Origin: an uncultured SAR86 cluster bacterium
GTDB taxonomy: Bacteria; Pseudomonadota; Gammaproteobacteria; Magnimaribacterales; AG-339-G14
Length of the DNA stretch: 51,689 nucleotides
Assembly (NCBI GenBank): GCA_902514645.1
Contig: CABXRO010000009.1
Span: 1-51,689, forward strand
Direction: 5' to 3'
A program made the translations under genes and the position numbers. Positions within the stretch are counted from its first letter, which is position 1. Every line of letters begins with the position of its first letter. Below the pieces are notes generated by a model. The model saw only the letters and a program-made list of their open reading frames with translations. It was not told the origin of the DNA and made no database searches. Shown here in pieces: positions 7,077-16,734 of the stretch.

Positions 7077-7972
7077 TTTTTATTTTTTGCATGTGGATGG
7101 CTTTTATCGTAAACCTTAGCCAAATGCTGGAAATCCAATTTTGTGTAGATTTGAGTGGTACTTAGATTAGCATGTCCCAATAATTCTTGAACAGCCCTAA
7201 GATCTCCACTGGACTCCAAAATATGAGTTGCAAACGAATGTCTCAGCATGTGAGGATGAATATAAGGCAAGCCTCTGTCCTGACTTATTTTTTTTAGTCG
7301 AATTTGAACCGTCCTTGGACCCAGTCGATTCCCTTCTTTATTTACAAAAACCGAAGTTTCATCTTGATTAGCAATAGTCTCTCTATGTGTAAACCATTTT
7401 TCCAAAGCCTCAATAGCTTTAGAGCCTACAGGACAAAGCCTTTCTTTGTTGCCCTTTCCTAAAACTCTGCACATTTGCTCTTCCAACAAAAGATCTTTTA
7501 AGTTTAAAGAACATAGTTCAGAAAGTCTTAATCCAGAAGAGTAAATCAATTCCATCATTGCCTTATCTCGATGTTCTATCCAACTTTTTGGTTCAAAATT
7601 CAAAAGTTTGTCTATCATGTCGGTATCTAGCGCCTTTGGTAAAAGAGCATCTTGCTTAGGTGCGCTGATACCGATTGTTGGATCGTTGGTAAATTTTCCT
7701 TCGGATTTAAGAAATTTAAAAAAACTCCTTATGGAGGATAAAATTCTTGCGAGACTTTTCGGACTGAGTCCTTTTCTTCTATGCAAACCTAAAAAATTTC
7801 TTATTAGATTATTGTTAACCTCAACAATAGTTAGAATTTTGTTTTCATTCAGAAAGGCCTCAAATTTATTCAAATCATTCCTGTAACTCTTTAGAGTGTG
7901 TTCTGAATAGTTACGATTTTCTTTAAGAAAACTTAAAAAGGATTCTTTTAATTTACTAATTTCGGTTTTCAA
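7073..7972 (-). CDS. xerC: Tyrosine recombinase XerC
   Basis: A 299-residue tyrosine recombinase with an N-terminal SAM-like core-binding domain (about 5-90) and a C-terminal catalytic domain. The full active site is present: R149 (S-G-L-R-L-S-E-L), K173 (G-K-G-N-K-E-R), H241 and R244 (H-M-L-R-H), H267 (L-G-H) and nucleophile Y276. With XerD it resolves chromosome dimers at dif. Its position after DUF484 and dapF is the conserved chromosomal xerC locus, so it is a housekeeping gene and not a mobile-element integrase. It overlaps the DUF484 gene by 17 bases. Confidence 0.95.
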   Translation of the reverse strand: MKTEISKLKESFLSFLKENRNYSEHTLKSYRNDLNKFEAFLNENKILTIVEVNNNLIRNFLGLHRRKGLSPKSLARILSSIRSFFKFLKSEGKFTNDPTIGISAPKQDALLPKALDTDMIDKLLNFEPKSWIEHRDKAMMELIYSSGLRLSELCSLNLKDLLLEEQMCRVLGKGNKERLCPVGSKAIEALEKWFTHRETIANQDETSVFVNKEGNRLGPRTVQIRLKKISQDRGLPYIHPHMLRHSFATHILESSGDLRAVQELLGHANLSTTQIYTKLDFQHLAKVYDKSHPHAKNKK

Positions 7973-8639
7973 TTAATCTGTCTATTTGATGGCTTAAAAC
8001 TTCAACTATAAATTTTAGAAATAATGTGTCCTGTTCTGGAGTGTATTTTTCATCTACTGAAGAGCCTAAAATTAATATTCCTGCAATCTTCTCTGAATGC
8101 AGTTTGCCAATAACCGCCTCTTTTACATCAGCTTGAGTACCAAAAGTTAGAGATGCAATTTCATTGGGAAGCTTTCCTAAAAAAATATCTACTTCTTTAA
8201 AAATCTTAGAGAAAGTTTTGGTTGCTATTTCCGGCTCAATGATTCTTTTTGCAGATACTCGATACAATTCTTCATGAGTAAAGAAAAATAATTTACATTT
8301 TTCTGTACCAAGCTCATTCATAAAAAAACTTTCTGTATCGATCAACAATTTTTCTAAGTCTTCGGCAATTAGAAGAATACTTATCAGTTTTCTTACCTTT
8401 GCAAAAAGTAGCTCATTTTCGTTTGCATTTGTAATAAAGTCTTTGAGTTGCATGCTAGTTGCTAAGTTCTTGGATTTCATGAATTCAACTTGTTTTTCAA
8501 TAAAGCTTACCGCTTCACCTGATTCATGTTTTATCTCTAGATGTTCTATAGCTTCTGGATGATCTATAAAAAAATCAGGATTTTCTTTTAAGAAATTTAT
8601 TACTTCTTCTGGTTTAAGAGATTTACTAAAAAGTTTCAT
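7956..8639 (-). CDS. DUF484 family protein
   Basis: A 227-residue DUF484 protein. The family has an N-terminal helical segment, here with E-E-V-I-N-F-L-K-E-N-P-D-F-F, then a short coiled segment and a GAF-like C-terminal domain. It sits between dapF and xerC, its conserved position in gammaproteobacteria. No enzymatic motif is visible and its function is not established. It starts one base after the dapF stop and overlaps the start of xerC, so it is almost surely cotranscribed with them. Confidence 0.88.
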   Translation of the reverse strand: MKLFSKSLKPEEVINFLKENPDFFIDHPEAIEHLEIKHESGEAVSFIEKQVEFMKSKNLATSMQLKDFITNANENELLFAKVRKLISILLIAEDLEKLLIDTESFFMNELGTEKCKLFFFTHEELYRVSAKRIIEPEIATKTFSKIFKEVDIFLGKLPNEIASLTFGTQADVKEAVIGKLHSEKIAGILILGSSVDEKYTPEQDTLFLKFIVEVLSHQIDRLIENRN

Positions 8640-8640
8640 T

Positions 8641-9456
8641 TTAAAGGTTTAACAAAACATCTTGTTTTCTGTATTCAGCACTTCCTTGAAGCAGAACTTT
8701 TGAATCACCTAAATCTACTTTAGTGAATACCTGGCCTTGATGAAAATTTATTTTTAATTCTTGATCTAATTCTTTTTGAATTGCGCATGCGACAGCTGCT
8801 GCACAGGCTCCACTTCCGCAAGCTTGAGTTTCACCTACGCCTCTTTCAAAAACTCTTAAATTTATCTCCTGAGTATTCTTAATTTGAATAAAGCCAACGT
8901 TTACACCGTTTTTAAAAAAATTACTTTCTTGTAAAAATTTTCCAAACTTTTGCACATCTAAGCCCAGCTCATCATTAAAAATTAGGGCATGCGGATTTCC
9001 TATTGAAACTGCAAAACAAGGAACTTTTTTAGTATCAAATTCAATCTCAAAAACCTGTTCATTTTCATTTAGACCAATTTTAGAAGGACATAGTGAAAAT
9101 ATATTTTCCACAATGTAATCATTTTTACTTTTCTCAACAGTAACTTGATTGGTGCCTATGAGTAATTTTACGGTATCACTGATGGATATGTTTCTGTCGG
9201 ACAGATATCTTGCAACACATCTCATACCGTTGACACAGTTTTCAGCCTCACTGCCGTCTTGATTGAAGATTTTTACAGAAAAATCTGCAATTTCTTTTTC
9301 AGGAGGTTCTATTACTAGGACCTGATCAAACTCAAGAGAATCTTCCTTATCGAGAAATTTTGGGATGCTATTTTTAGAGAAAGAAAAATGTTGCGTTACT
9401 GAATCTACAACTATGAAATTGTTTCCTAAAGCCTCCATATACTGGATATAGGGCAT
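8641..9456 (-). CDS. dapF: Diaminopimelate epimerase
   Basis: A 271-residue epimerase that converts LL-DAP to meso-DAP for peptidoglycan and lysine. The two active-site cysteines are C74 (E-N-C-V-N-G-M-R-C) and C213 (Q-A-C-G-S-G-A-C-A), each in its family motif. The length is normal. The ATG overlaps the lysA stop (TAATG), and the enzyme supplies the substrate of LysA encoded just upstream as well as meso-DAP for cell wall synthesis and recycling (mpl is elsewhere in the window). Confidence 0.96.
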   Translation of the reverse strand: MPYIQYMEALGNNFIVVDSVTQHFSFSKNSIPKFLDKEDSLEFDQVLVIEPPEKEIADFSVKIFNQDGSEAENCVNGMRCVARYLSDRNISISDTVKLLIGTNQVTVEKSKNDYIVENIFSLCPSKIGLNENEQVFEIEFDTKKVPCFAVSIGNPHALIFNDELGLDVQKFGKFLQESNFFKNGVNVGFIQIKNTQEINLRVFERGVGETQACGSGACAAAVACAIQKELDQELKINFHQGQVFTKVDLGDSKVLLQGSAEYRKQDVLLNL

Positions 9457-10676
9457 TAAAGTTCCTCTTCTTTAATGAGATCATCAAAGGTTTCTACTTT
9501 TCTGATGACCTTATAGCTTTCTTGATCAACTAAGATTTCAGCTGGCTTAAGTCGGGTATTATAATTGGAGCCCATACTTGAGCCATAGGCCCCTGCTGAG
9601 TATACAACCAAATAATCTCCAGCATCTGCACTGACTTCAAAATCTGAACCAAAACTATCGGCAGTTTCACAGACAGGTCCAACTACAGAATAAAGATCCT
9701 TCTCTTCAGAAGACTCCACTAAATTATCTATTTCGTGTCTTGCGCTATACAACGACGGCCTCATCAAATCGTTCATGCCGGCATCAACAATTAGAAACTT
9801 TTGACTACCATTCTCTTTGATGCCCAATACTTTAGTTATCAAAACACCCGCTTGCGCAACAATGGAGCGTCCTGGCTCCAGAGTTAAGTTATATTTTGAA
9901 GAAAACTTCTTCAGTTTTTTTATTAGTTCGTCAGGTAAAAAATTTTTTTCCAATTCATAGTCGATTGCTAAACCACCACCAACATCTATGTGATCTATAT
10001 CAAATCCCAAAGAAACCAATTGGTCTGCTAAATTCTCAAGTTTTTCGTAAGCTTCAACCAGTAAATCCGTATCAGTTATTTGGGATCCAATATGGGCTGA
10101 AACACCAACTAGGTTTATTTTTTCAATTCCATACTTCTTTGCTAAAGTTAGCGCTTCTTCTTCGGAAATACCAAATTTGCAATCGGCTTTACCAGTTTCA
10201 ATATATGGATGAGATTCAGCAGCAATATCAGGATTTATTCTAAACGAGATTCTTGGCATTTTATTTAGTTGTTCGAGAAGTTCCAATTCATATTCAGATT
10301 CTATGTTGATGGAAAATATTTCGTGATCACAAGCAAGTTTCAATTCCTCTTTGCTCTTACCAACTCCAGAAAAAACAATCTTCTTTGGGTCTGCACCGAT
10401 TTTTAAAACTCTTTTTAATTCTCCACCAGATACTACGTCAAAGCCCAAACCTTCGTCTTTGATCAAAGATAAAATACTCAGATTACTATTAGCCTTTACT
10501 GCGTAGCACACAAGGTCAGAGGAAGATAAACCTGTTTTATAAGATCGACAATTTTCTCTAATTGTTTCAGCTGAATAAACATAAAAAGGCGTTTCTAAAC
10601 TTTCACTTAGCTCAAGCAAGTTAGTGTCTTCCGAATTTAAGACGCCTTCTTTAAAATTAAAATGTTTTAAGTTCAT
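9456..10676 (-). CDS. lysA: Diaminopimelate decarboxylase
   Basis: A PLP-dependent fold-III decarboxylase of 406 residues making L-lysine from meso-DAP. The PLP lysine is K61 (C-Y-A-V-K-A-N). H-I-G-S-Q, G-G-G-L-A-I-D-Y and E-P-G-R-S follow in order, and the C-terminal C-E-T-A-D-S-F block supplies the substrate-binding Cys. ATG 10676 is preferred over the in-frame ATG 10688 because the protein then begins where LysA homologs do. Both starts lie inside the end of lptM, so the genes overlap and lysA is probably translationally coupled. Confidence 0.95.
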   Translation of the reverse strand: MNLKHFNFKEGVLNSEDTNLLELSESLETPFYVYSAETIRENCRSYKTGLSSSDLVCYAVKANSNLSILSLIKDEGLGFDVVSGGELKRVLKIGADPKKIVFSGVGKSKEELKLACDHEIFSINIESEYELELLEQLNKMPRISFRINPDIAAESHPYIETGKADCKFGISEEEALTLAKKYGIEKINLVGVSAHIGSQITDTDLLVEAYEKLENLADQLVSLGFDIDHIDVGGGLAIDYELEKNFLPDELIKKLKKFSSKYNLTLEPGRSIVAQAGVLITKVLGIKENGSQKFLIVDAGMNDLMRPSLYSARHEIDNLVESSEEKDLYSVVGPVCETADSFGSDFEVSADAGDYLVVYSAGAYGSSMGSNYNTRLKPAEILVDQESYKVIRKVETFDDLIKEEEL

Positions 10677-10776
10677 TGATTTCTTCATCTTCAGGCAGAT
10701 ATAAAGGACCTTTTATGCCGCATGAGCTTAGAAAGCCGAAACTGATTAGACATAATCCAAGTAAAAAAATTTTCAT
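10657..10776 (-). CDS. lptM: Small outer-membrane lipoprotein LptM (YifL/LppL)
   Basis: A 39-residue reading frame between argH and lysA. It has an N-terminal hydrophobic signal and a lipobox ending in L-S-S-C, with C19 as the lipidated residue. The family hallmark C-G-I-K-G-P-L-Y-L-P follows, then a short acidic tail. LptM binds the LPS translocon LptD-LptE and assists LptD oxidative maturation. The gene before lysA is its conserved location. Its ATG overlaps the argH stop (ATGA), and its last 20 bases overlap the lysA start, so three genes interlock here. Confidence 0.9.
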   Translation of the reverse strand: MKIFLLGLCLISFGFLSSCGIKGPLYLPEDEEINELKTF

Positions 10777-12158
10777 TTCTTTAAATAGTCTTTTGCTCTT
10801 TTAATTTCTTTTTTTATTTGTTGCACAGCAGTACCTCCAATTGAGGTTTTTGCTTGGACAGAATCGCTAGGGTCAATGTAATCAAAAACATCTTGGGAAA
10901 TCTTTTTTGAAATTTTCTTAAATTCATCTAGTGACATTTCAAATAGCAAGAGGTCATTGTCTTCAGCATATTTTACTGCCGTCCCGGTAATTTCATGAGC
11001 CTCTCTAAATGGCACTCCTTTGATAACCAAATATTCAGCAAGATCTGTTGCAGTTAAGAAATCATCGTAGACATCAGCTAGCATTTGATCATTATTAAAA
11101 GACACACCTTTGATCATCTCGTTCATGATTTTCAATGCTTCTGTAGCATATTCTATTGAATTTATTAAAGGCGCCTTATCTTCTTGGTTGTCTCTGTTGT
11201 AAGCCAAAGGTTGATTCTTCATTAAGCTTAACAACGTCATTAAATTACCAACCGTTTTGGCAGATCCTCCTCTAATTAACTCAGCCATATCTGGATTCTT
11301 CTTTTGCGGCATAATCGAAGAACCCGTACATAATTCTTCAGGCAATTGAGCATAATTAAATTGCGAAGAAGACCATATGATTAGTTCTTCGCATATTCTT
11401 GAAAAATGAATAGCCAAGACACTTATATTGAAAGCAACTTCTAAAGCAAAATCTCTATCAGATACAGCATCAATAGAATTTCTGGTAACCGAATTGAATC
11501 CCAAAGACTTAGCTAGTTTTTGTCTATCCAATTTAAACCTATTACCGGATAGTGCTCCGGAACCCAAAGGGCTGACATTAAGTTCTTCTTTAGTTGCTAA
11601 AACTCTTTCTAAATCTCTTTTCATCATTTCGTACCAAGATAAGAGATAGTGCGCCAAACTAACCGGCTGAGCATTTTGCAGATGGGTAAAACCTGGCATA
11701 AGGGTATCTAACTCTCCCTCTGCTCTGAAAACTAAGTTTTTCATTAAACTCTTTAATAAAGACTCAATTTCAATACTTCTTTCCAAAAGAAACAACTTAA
11801 AATCAGTCACGACTTGATCGTTTCTGGATCTACCCGTATGAAGTTTTTTTGCAGTCACTCCAATTTCTTTTTCAAGTGCGGCTTCAATATTCATGTGAAC
11901 ATCTTCTAAAGCAGGATTCCAATTAAAATTTCCAGCTTCGATTTTCTTTTTAATTTTTTTAAGACCTGTCTTGATTTTATTGCATTCATTTTTGGAAAGC
12001 ACTTTGGCTTCCATAAGTGCTTCTGCGTAAGCAATCGAACCTTGAATGTCTTGATTATAAAGGACTTTGTCTACATCAACAGACGACGAAAAATTCTGAG
12101 CTATTTGGGAAGGTTTTTTGGTAAATCTTCCTCCCCACGAGGGATTTTTTTTTGACAT
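10773..12158 (-). CDS. argH: Argininosuccinate lyase
   Basis: A 461-residue member of the fumarase/aspartase superfamily that splits argininosuccinate into arginine and fumarate. The superfamily signature G-S-S-I-M-P-Q-K-K-N-P-D is present with its catalytic Ser loop, as are H-T-G-R-S-R-N-D-Q and T-H-L-Q-N-A-Q-P. ATG 12158 overlaps the ahcY stop (TGATG); the in-frame TTG just before it is unlikely. argH next to lysA/lptM is common in gammaproteobacteria; placement after metK-ahcY is less so. Another arginine gene, argD, lies elsewhere in the window. Confidence 0.96.
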   Translation of the reverse strand: MSKKNPSWGGRFTKKPSQIAQNFSSSVDVDKVLYNQDIQGSIAYAEALMEAKVLSKNECNKIKTGLKKIKKKIEAGNFNWNPALEDVHMNIEAALEKEIGVTAKKLHTGRSRNDQVVTDFKLFLLERSIEIESLLKSLMKNLVFRAEGELDTLMPGFTHLQNAQPVSLAHYLLSWYEMMKRDLERVLATKEELNVSPLGSGALSGNRFKLDRQKLAKSLGFNSVTRNSIDAVSDRDFALEVAFNISVLAIHFSRICEELIIWSSSQFNYAQLPEELCTGSSIMPQKKNPDMAELIRGGSAKTVGNLMTLLSLMKNQPLAYNRDNQEDKAPLINSIEYATEALKIMNEMIKGVSFNNDQMLADVYDDFLTATDLAEYLVIKGVPFREAHEITGTAVKYAEDNDLLLFEMSLDEFKKISKKISQDVFDYIDPSDSVQAKTSIGGTAVQQIKKEIKRAKDYLKK

Positions 12159-13534
12159 CAATACTTATAGTAATCAGGTTTATAAGGTCCATCAACATCT
12201 ACATTTATGTAGTCAGCTTGATCCTTTGTAAGCTTTGTAATGACTCCTCCAAAACCTTCTACCATATATGATGCAACTTCTTCATCCAGTTCCATAGGCA
12301 GAACCTGGACTTTTAACATTTCTTGCTTCGTAGTTTCATCATTAATTGAGGCAAAACCTTGTTTGTATAAAAATATTTGTGCAAGAACTTGGTTAGCAAA
12401 CGAGCCATCCATAATTCTTGAAGGGTGCCCGGTTGCATTACCAAGGTTAACCAATCTACCTTCTGCCAAAAGAAGCAAATAATCTTTATTATCCTTTGAA
12501 CCTCTGTAAATCTTATGCACTTGAGGTTTAATCTCTTCCCAAGTCCATTCATCTCTCATGTATTGGGTGTCTATCTCATTATCAAAATGACCGATATTAC
12601 TCACGATTGCTCCTGACTTTAAGTTATTCAAGATGTATTTATCACAAACATTGAAGTTACCAGTTGCAGTCACCACAAGATCAATATCACTTAGAAGTAC
12701 TTTATTGATAGATTCATCATTGTTTAAATTTTCACCATTTAAGTACGGCGAAACAACTTCATAACCATCCATGCAAGCTTGCATGGCACAAATAGGATCG
12801 ATTTCGGTAATCTTCACTACCATTCCTTCTTGCCTAAGACTCATAGCAGAGCCTTTACCGACATCGCCATAACCAAAAACAAGGGCTTTTCTTCCTGAGA
12901 GCAGCATATCCGTGCCACGCTTTATAGCATCGTTTAAACTATGTCTACATCCATATTTATTATCGTTTTTAGATTTTGTTACTGAGTCATTAACATTAAT
13001 AGCTGGTACCTTAAGTGTACCTTTTTCTAACATTTCATATAGCCTTAATACTCCGGTTGTCGTTTCTTCGGAAATACCATTAATTCTTTCTAACATTTCT
13101 GGATACTTTTCATGCACCATAGAAGTCAAGTCACCACCATCGTCCAAAATCATATTTGCGTCCCATGGCTTGCCATCAGAGAGGATGGTTTGTTCTATAC
13201 ACCAATCAAACTCTTCTTCGTTCATACCTTTCCAAGCAAAAACAGGAATGCCTTTTTGAGCTATCGCAGCCGCCGCATGATCTTGTGTAGAAAAAATATT
13301 ACAAGACGACCACCTCACAGACGCACCTAATTCAACTAAAGTTTCTATAAGAACTGCAGTTTGGATAGTCATGTGTATGCAGCCCATTATTTTTGCACCC
13401 TGCAAAGGTTTATCCTTGCCATATCTTTCTCTGAGTTTAATCAAAGCTGGCATCTCAGATTCCGCCAGTTCTATTTCTTTTCTTCCGAACTCCGCAAGAG
13501 AGATATCTTTTACTTTGTAGTCTTTGAATTCCAT
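12158..13534 (-). CDS. ahcY: Adenosylhomocysteinase (SAH hydrolase)
   Basis: A 458-residue NAD-dependent S-adenosylhomocysteine hydrolase. The substrate-domain [10 protein letters not shown] and the NAD-binding G-Y-G-D-V-G-K-G are clear, and the C-terminus K-P-D-Y-Y-K-Y is the family end that reaches the partner NAD site. It removes SAH, the inhibitory product of SAM-dependent methylation, giving homocysteine and adenosine. It starts 2 bases after the metK stop, so SAM synthesis and SAH removal are coexpressed. No SAH-riboswitch-like leader could sit between them. Confidence 0.97.
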   Translation of the reverse strand: MEFKDYKVKDISLAEFGRKEIELAESEMPALIKLRERYGKDKPLQGAKIMGCIHMTIQTAVLIETLVELGASVRWSSCNIFSTQDHAAAAIAQKGIPVFAWKGMNEEEFDWCIEQTILSDGKPWDANMILDDGGDLTSMVHEKYPEMLERINGISEETTTGVLRLYEMLEKGTLKVPAINVNDSVTKSKNDNKYGCRHSLNDAIKRGTDMLLSGRKALVFGYGDVGKGSAMSLRQEGMVVKITEIDPICAMQACMDGYEVVSPYLNGENLNNDESINKVLLSDIDLVVTATGNFNVCDKYILNNLKSGAIVSNIGHFDNEIDTQYMRDEWTWEEIKPQVHKIYRGSKDNKDYLLLLAEGRLVNLGNATGHPSRIMDGSFANQVLAQIFLYKQGFASINDETTKQEMLKVQVLPMELDEEVASYMVEGFGGVITKLTKDQADYINVDVDGPYKPDYYKY

Positions 13535-13536
13535 AA

Positions 13537-14691
13537 TTATTTAAGTTGTTTTATTTTATCAGTTGATTCCCAAGAAAAACTTTCTTCTTCTCTCCCAAAA
13601 TGGCCATATGAAGCAGTCAATTGATAGATAGGCTTTTTAAGATCTAACATTTCGATAAGTTTTTTGGGCTTTAGTTCAAAATTCTTTTCTACCAACTCAA
13701 CAATTTTTGCCTCTTCTATCTTATTGGTATCGAATGTGTTGATACTAATGGAAGTCGGTTCAGCTACTCCAATGGCATAAGAAATCTGAATCTCACATTT
13801 ATCTGCAAGGCCTGCGGCAACAATATTTTTTGCCACATATCTTCCAGCATAAGCAGCAGATCGATCAACTTTTGATGGATCTTTGCCAGAAAAAGCACCT
13901 CCACCATGTCTAGCCATACCACCGTAAGTGTCCACAATTATTTTTCTTCCCGTTAATCCACAATCTCCGACTGGACCTCCTATTACGAAGCTTCCTGTTG
14001 GATTTATATAAATTTTTGTATCTTCTTTAAGCCATGCATCTGGAATGACTGGCTTAATAATTTCTTCCATAACTCCTTCTTCAATGGTTTCTGCATCTAT
14101 ATCTGGATCATGCTGGGTTGATAAGACAATTGCTGAAACACTTGATGGATTTCCTTGATCATCGTATAAAAAACTTAACTGACTTTTTGCATCCGGTCTT
14201 AGCCAATTTAATTTTCCATTTTTTCTTACTTCAGACTGCTTCTTAACTAGTAGATGAGAATAGTGAATTGGCGCAGGCATCAGAACATCAGTTTCATTCG
14301 TCGCGTAACCAAACATCAAACCTTGGTCACCTGCGCCTTGATCCAAATCAGTTCCTGAACCTTCATCTACTCCGGCAGCGATATCTACCGACTGCTGTCC
14401 AATGGCATTAATTATTTCAACTGTATTGCCATTGAATCCTAAGTCATCATTGTCATAGCCAATTTCGTTAATTACGTTTCGAATAACTTTTTCTAAGTTA
14501 GGTTGAGCATGGGAGGTTATTTCTCCTGCAATCACAACCAAATCCGTTTTAACCAAAGTTTCACAAGCTACTCTGGCATTTGGGTCTTCCTTTAGGTATG
14601 CATCCAAAATTGCATCAGAAATTTGATCACACATTTTATCGGGGTGACCTTCAGAAACAGATTCGGATGTGAATGTTTTGTACTCAGACAT
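13537..14691 (-). CDS. metK: S-adenosylmethionine synthetase
   Basis: A 384-residue MAT starting at ATG 14691 ([16 protein letters not shown]). The reading frame is open further upstream, to 14775, but that extension is antisense to tkt and has no family similarity. Motifs are [16 protein letters not shown] (ATP-binding hexapeptide region) and the P-loop-like G-G-G-A-F-S-G-K-D. It makes SAM from methionine and ATP and is the first gene of a long minus-strand operon. There is no Shine-Dalgarno sequence before the ATG; instead the leader carries interleaved complementary segments described separately. Confidence 0.97.
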   Translation of the reverse strand: MSEYKTFTSESVSEGHPDKMCDQISDAILDAYLKEDPNARVACETLVKTDLVVIAGEITSHAQPNLEKVIRNVINEIGYDNDDLGFNGNTVEIINAIGQQSVDIAAGVDEGSGTDLDQGAGDQGLMFGYATNETDVLMPAPIHYSHLLVKKQSEVRKNGKLNWLRPDAKSQLSFLYDDQGNPSSVSAIVLSTQHDPDIDAETIEEGVMEEIIKPVIPDAWLKEDTKIYINPTGSFVIGGPVGDCGLTGRKIIVDTYGGMARHGGGAFSGKDPSKVDRSAAYAGRYVAKNIVAAGLADKCEIQISYAIGVAEPTSISINTFDTNKIEEAKIVELVEKNFELKPKKLIEMLDLKKPIYQLTASYGHFGREEESFSWESTDKIKQLK

Positions 14692-14743
14692 GACAATAAT
14701 AAAGTCAGCAATTCTACTATGAACTGACCTTGAAATAGTAGAA
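14692..14743 (-). promoter_or_regulatory. Candidate structured leader RNA (pseudoknot or bistable) upstream of metK
   Basis: On the metK transcript four segments run in the order A-B-A'-B'. A is 14743-14735 (TTCTACTAT) and A' is 14720-14712, giving 9 perfect pairs. B is 14731-14724 (AAGGTCAG) and B' is 14708-14701 (CTGACTTT), giving 8 pairs with one G-T wobble. The linkers are 3 bases each and B' ends 9 bases before the ATG. The order is that of an H-type pseudoknot; since 3 bases is short to span a 9-bp stem, the two helices may be partial or mutually exclusive. A TAGAAT at 14755-14750 (minus) would start the RNA near the first base of A. No Shine-Dalgarno is present. It does not match SAM-II, SAM/SAH or SAH aptamer sequences as I recall them. 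Confidence 0.5.
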
Positions 14744-14760
14744 AATAACATTCTAATTTC

Positions 14761-16734
14761 ATGACTGATCAACAAAACCTAGCCAATGCTATAAGAGCTC
14801 TATCTATGGATGCAGTTCAAAGAGCAGGATGCGGTCATCCTGGTATGCCAATGGGAATGGCTGACATCGCACAAGTTTTGTGGACAAAACATCTTAAATA
14901 CAACCCCTCAAATCCGAACTGGTTCGATAGAGATAGGTTTGTTTTATCTAATGGACACGGCTCCATGCTTCTTTATTCGCTGCTTCATTTGACAGGTTAT
15001 GATCTTTCTATAGATGAATTGAAAAATTTCCGCCAACTTGGTTCAAAAACACCCGGACATCCGGAATGTGACGTGACTCCCGGAGTAGAAACGACGACCG
15101 GTCCACTGGGGCAAGGTATAGCGAATGCGGTTGGAATGGCAATGGCAGAAAAAATTCTTGCGAAGAGATTCAACAAAAAAGACTGTCCAATAATTGATCA
15201 TTACACTTATGTTTTTTGTGGCGACGGTTGTTTGATGGAAGGTATCTCTCACGAGGTTTGTTCTTTAGCAGGTACTCATAAACTGAACAAATTAATTGTT
15301 TTATATGATGACAATAAAATCAGCATTGATGGAAAAGTTGAAGGTTGGTTTACAGATAATACTCCAGAAAGATTCAAAAGTTATGGTTGGAACGTTATAG
15401 CAGATGTAGATGGACATGACTTTCAAAGTATCGATAAAGCTTTGGGAGATGCAAAATCATCTAGTCTTCCAACACTAATTTGTTGCAAAACAGAAATTGG
15501 AAAAGGGTCTCCAAATAAATCTGGTTCAGCAGACGCTCATGGAGCAGCTCTTGGCGAGGAAGAAATTAAACTCACTAGAGAAAATATCCAATGGCAGTAC
15601 GAGCCTTTTGTAATCCCAGATGAAATTTATGAGGCCTGGGATCATAAAAAACAAGGTCAAGAAATCGAGGAAAAATGGCAAGAGATTTTTTCTGACTTTG
15701 AAAGAAATCATCCCAAAGATTCTAAAGAGCTGCATAGATTAATTAGTGGAAATTTGCCCAGTAGTTTTGAGTCTACCATTGAGAATCTAATTAATAATTT
15801 CTCTGAAGATGAAAATTCTTATGCCAGTAGAAAATGTTCTGGTATGTGTTTGGATGCTATTGGTCCAATCATGCCGGAGTTGATAGGTGGATCAGCAGAT
15901 CTTTCTCCTTCAAACAATACCGAATGGAAGGGAACCTCTCATCTTGCTGAAGATGGTTCAGGTAATTACTTAAATTATGGTGTTCGAGAATTTGGTATGT
16001 CGGCAATCATGAATGGCATGATCTTACACGGGGGCATTAGACCTTATGCAGGAACTTTTCTTACTTTTCTAGATTATGCTAGAAATGCCGTAAGGATGTC
16101 TGCCCTAATGAAATTGCCGGTAATTTATGTCTATACGCATGACTCCATTGGAGTCGGTGAAGATGGTCCAACTCATCAACCGGTGGAACATATTTCAATG
16201 CTTAGAATAACGCCTGGAATTTACACTTGGCGACCCTGCGATGGGGTAGAAACTTCTTGTGCGTGGAAATTTGCGCTGGAGTCAAAAGCTGCACCGTCAG
16301 CATTGATATTATCCAGACAATCATTGGATGCTCAGAAAAGAGAAACAAACGACTCAATTTTTCAAGGCGGATACGAACTTGTATCTGCCCAAAATCCTAA
16401 AATAACATTAGTTGCTTCAGGCTCAGAAGTGGGCTTGGCCATGAAAGTTCGAGAGCAGCTTAATGAGCAAAAAATTTCATCAAGAGTTGTCTCAATGCCA
16501 TGTACTGAAATATTTGATGAACAATCACCAGAATATCAAAGAGAAACTTTGGGCGACTTGCCAAAAATTTTCATAGAAGCAGGGCAAAGTGATTTTTGGA
16601 AGAAATATTGTGAAGGCGATGATCAGGTAGTCGGTATCGATAAATTTGGTGAATCAGCTCCAATAGATGATTTGATGAACCACTTTGGTTTTACAGTTGA
16701 AAATATAATCGAGCAAATTAATAAAATAATTTAA
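14761..16734 (+). CDS. tkt: Transketolase
   Basis: A 657-residue TPP-dependent transketolase of the non-oxidative pentose phosphate pathway. The order of motifs is as in the family: [10 protein letters not shown] near the N-terminus, the TPP motif starting [12 protein letters not shown], and the transketolase signature with [12 protein letters not shown] in the second domain. It is divergent from metK across 69 bases that hold the metK leader, so the two promoters overlap. pgk starts directly at its stop codon. In many gammaproteobacteria a gap/epd gene lies between tkt and pgk; none is here. Confidence 0.97.
   Translation: MTDQQNLANAIRALSMDAVQRAGCGHPGMPMGMADIAQVLWTKHLKYNPSNPNWFDRDRFVLSNGHGSMLLYSLLHLTGYDLSIDELKNFRQLGSKTPGHPECDVTPGVETTTGPLGQGIANAVGMAMAEKILAKRFNKKDCPIIDHYTYVFCGDGCLMEGISHEVCSLAGTHKLNKLIVLYDDNKISIDGKVEGWFTDNTPERFKSYGWNVIADVDGHDFQSIDKALGDAKSSSLPTLICCKTEIGKGSPNKSGSADAHGAALGEEEIKLTRENIQWQYEPFVIPDEIYEAWDHKKQGQEIEEKWQEIFSDFERNHPKDSKELHRLISGNLPSSFESTIENLINNFSEDENSYASRKCSGMCLDAIGPIMPELIGGSADLSPSNNTEWKGTSHLAEDGSGNYLNYGVREFGMSAIMNGMILHGGIRPYAGTFLTFLDYARNAVRMSALMKLPVIYVYTHDSIGVGEDGPTHQPVEHISMLRITPGIYTWRPCDGVETSCAWKFALESKAAPSALILSRQSLDAQKRETNDSIFQGGYELVSAQNPKITLVASGSEVGLAMKVREQLNEQKISSRVVSMPCTEIFDEQSPEYQRETLGDLPKIFIEAGQSDFWKKYCEGDDQVVGIDKFGESAPIDDLMNHFGFTVENIIEQINKII

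Noticed and set aside
7073-7972. Tyrosine recombinase as a mark of a mobile element
   Set aside because: The conserved dapF-DUF484-xerC context and all XerC residues show it is the chromosomal housekeeping recombinase; no att repeats or cargo are seen.
12158-13534. SAH riboswitch before ahcY
   Set aside because: Only 2 bases separate metK and ahcY, and no matching sequence was recognised in the metK leader.
13359-13624. Antisense open frames inside ahcY, metK and other genes as real genes
   Set aside because: They are shadows of strongly conserved genes on the other strand and show no domain, SD or composition of their own.
14692-14760. Simple DNA operator palindrome shared by tkt and metK
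   Set aside because: Not fully excluded, but interleaving of two independent complementary pairs next to the start codon is better explained by RNA structure than by one dyad.
14692-14775. Longer MetK N-terminus (28 extra residues)
   Set aside because: The extension is antisense to the tkt start and lacks family similarity; the MetK family start motif begins at 14691.
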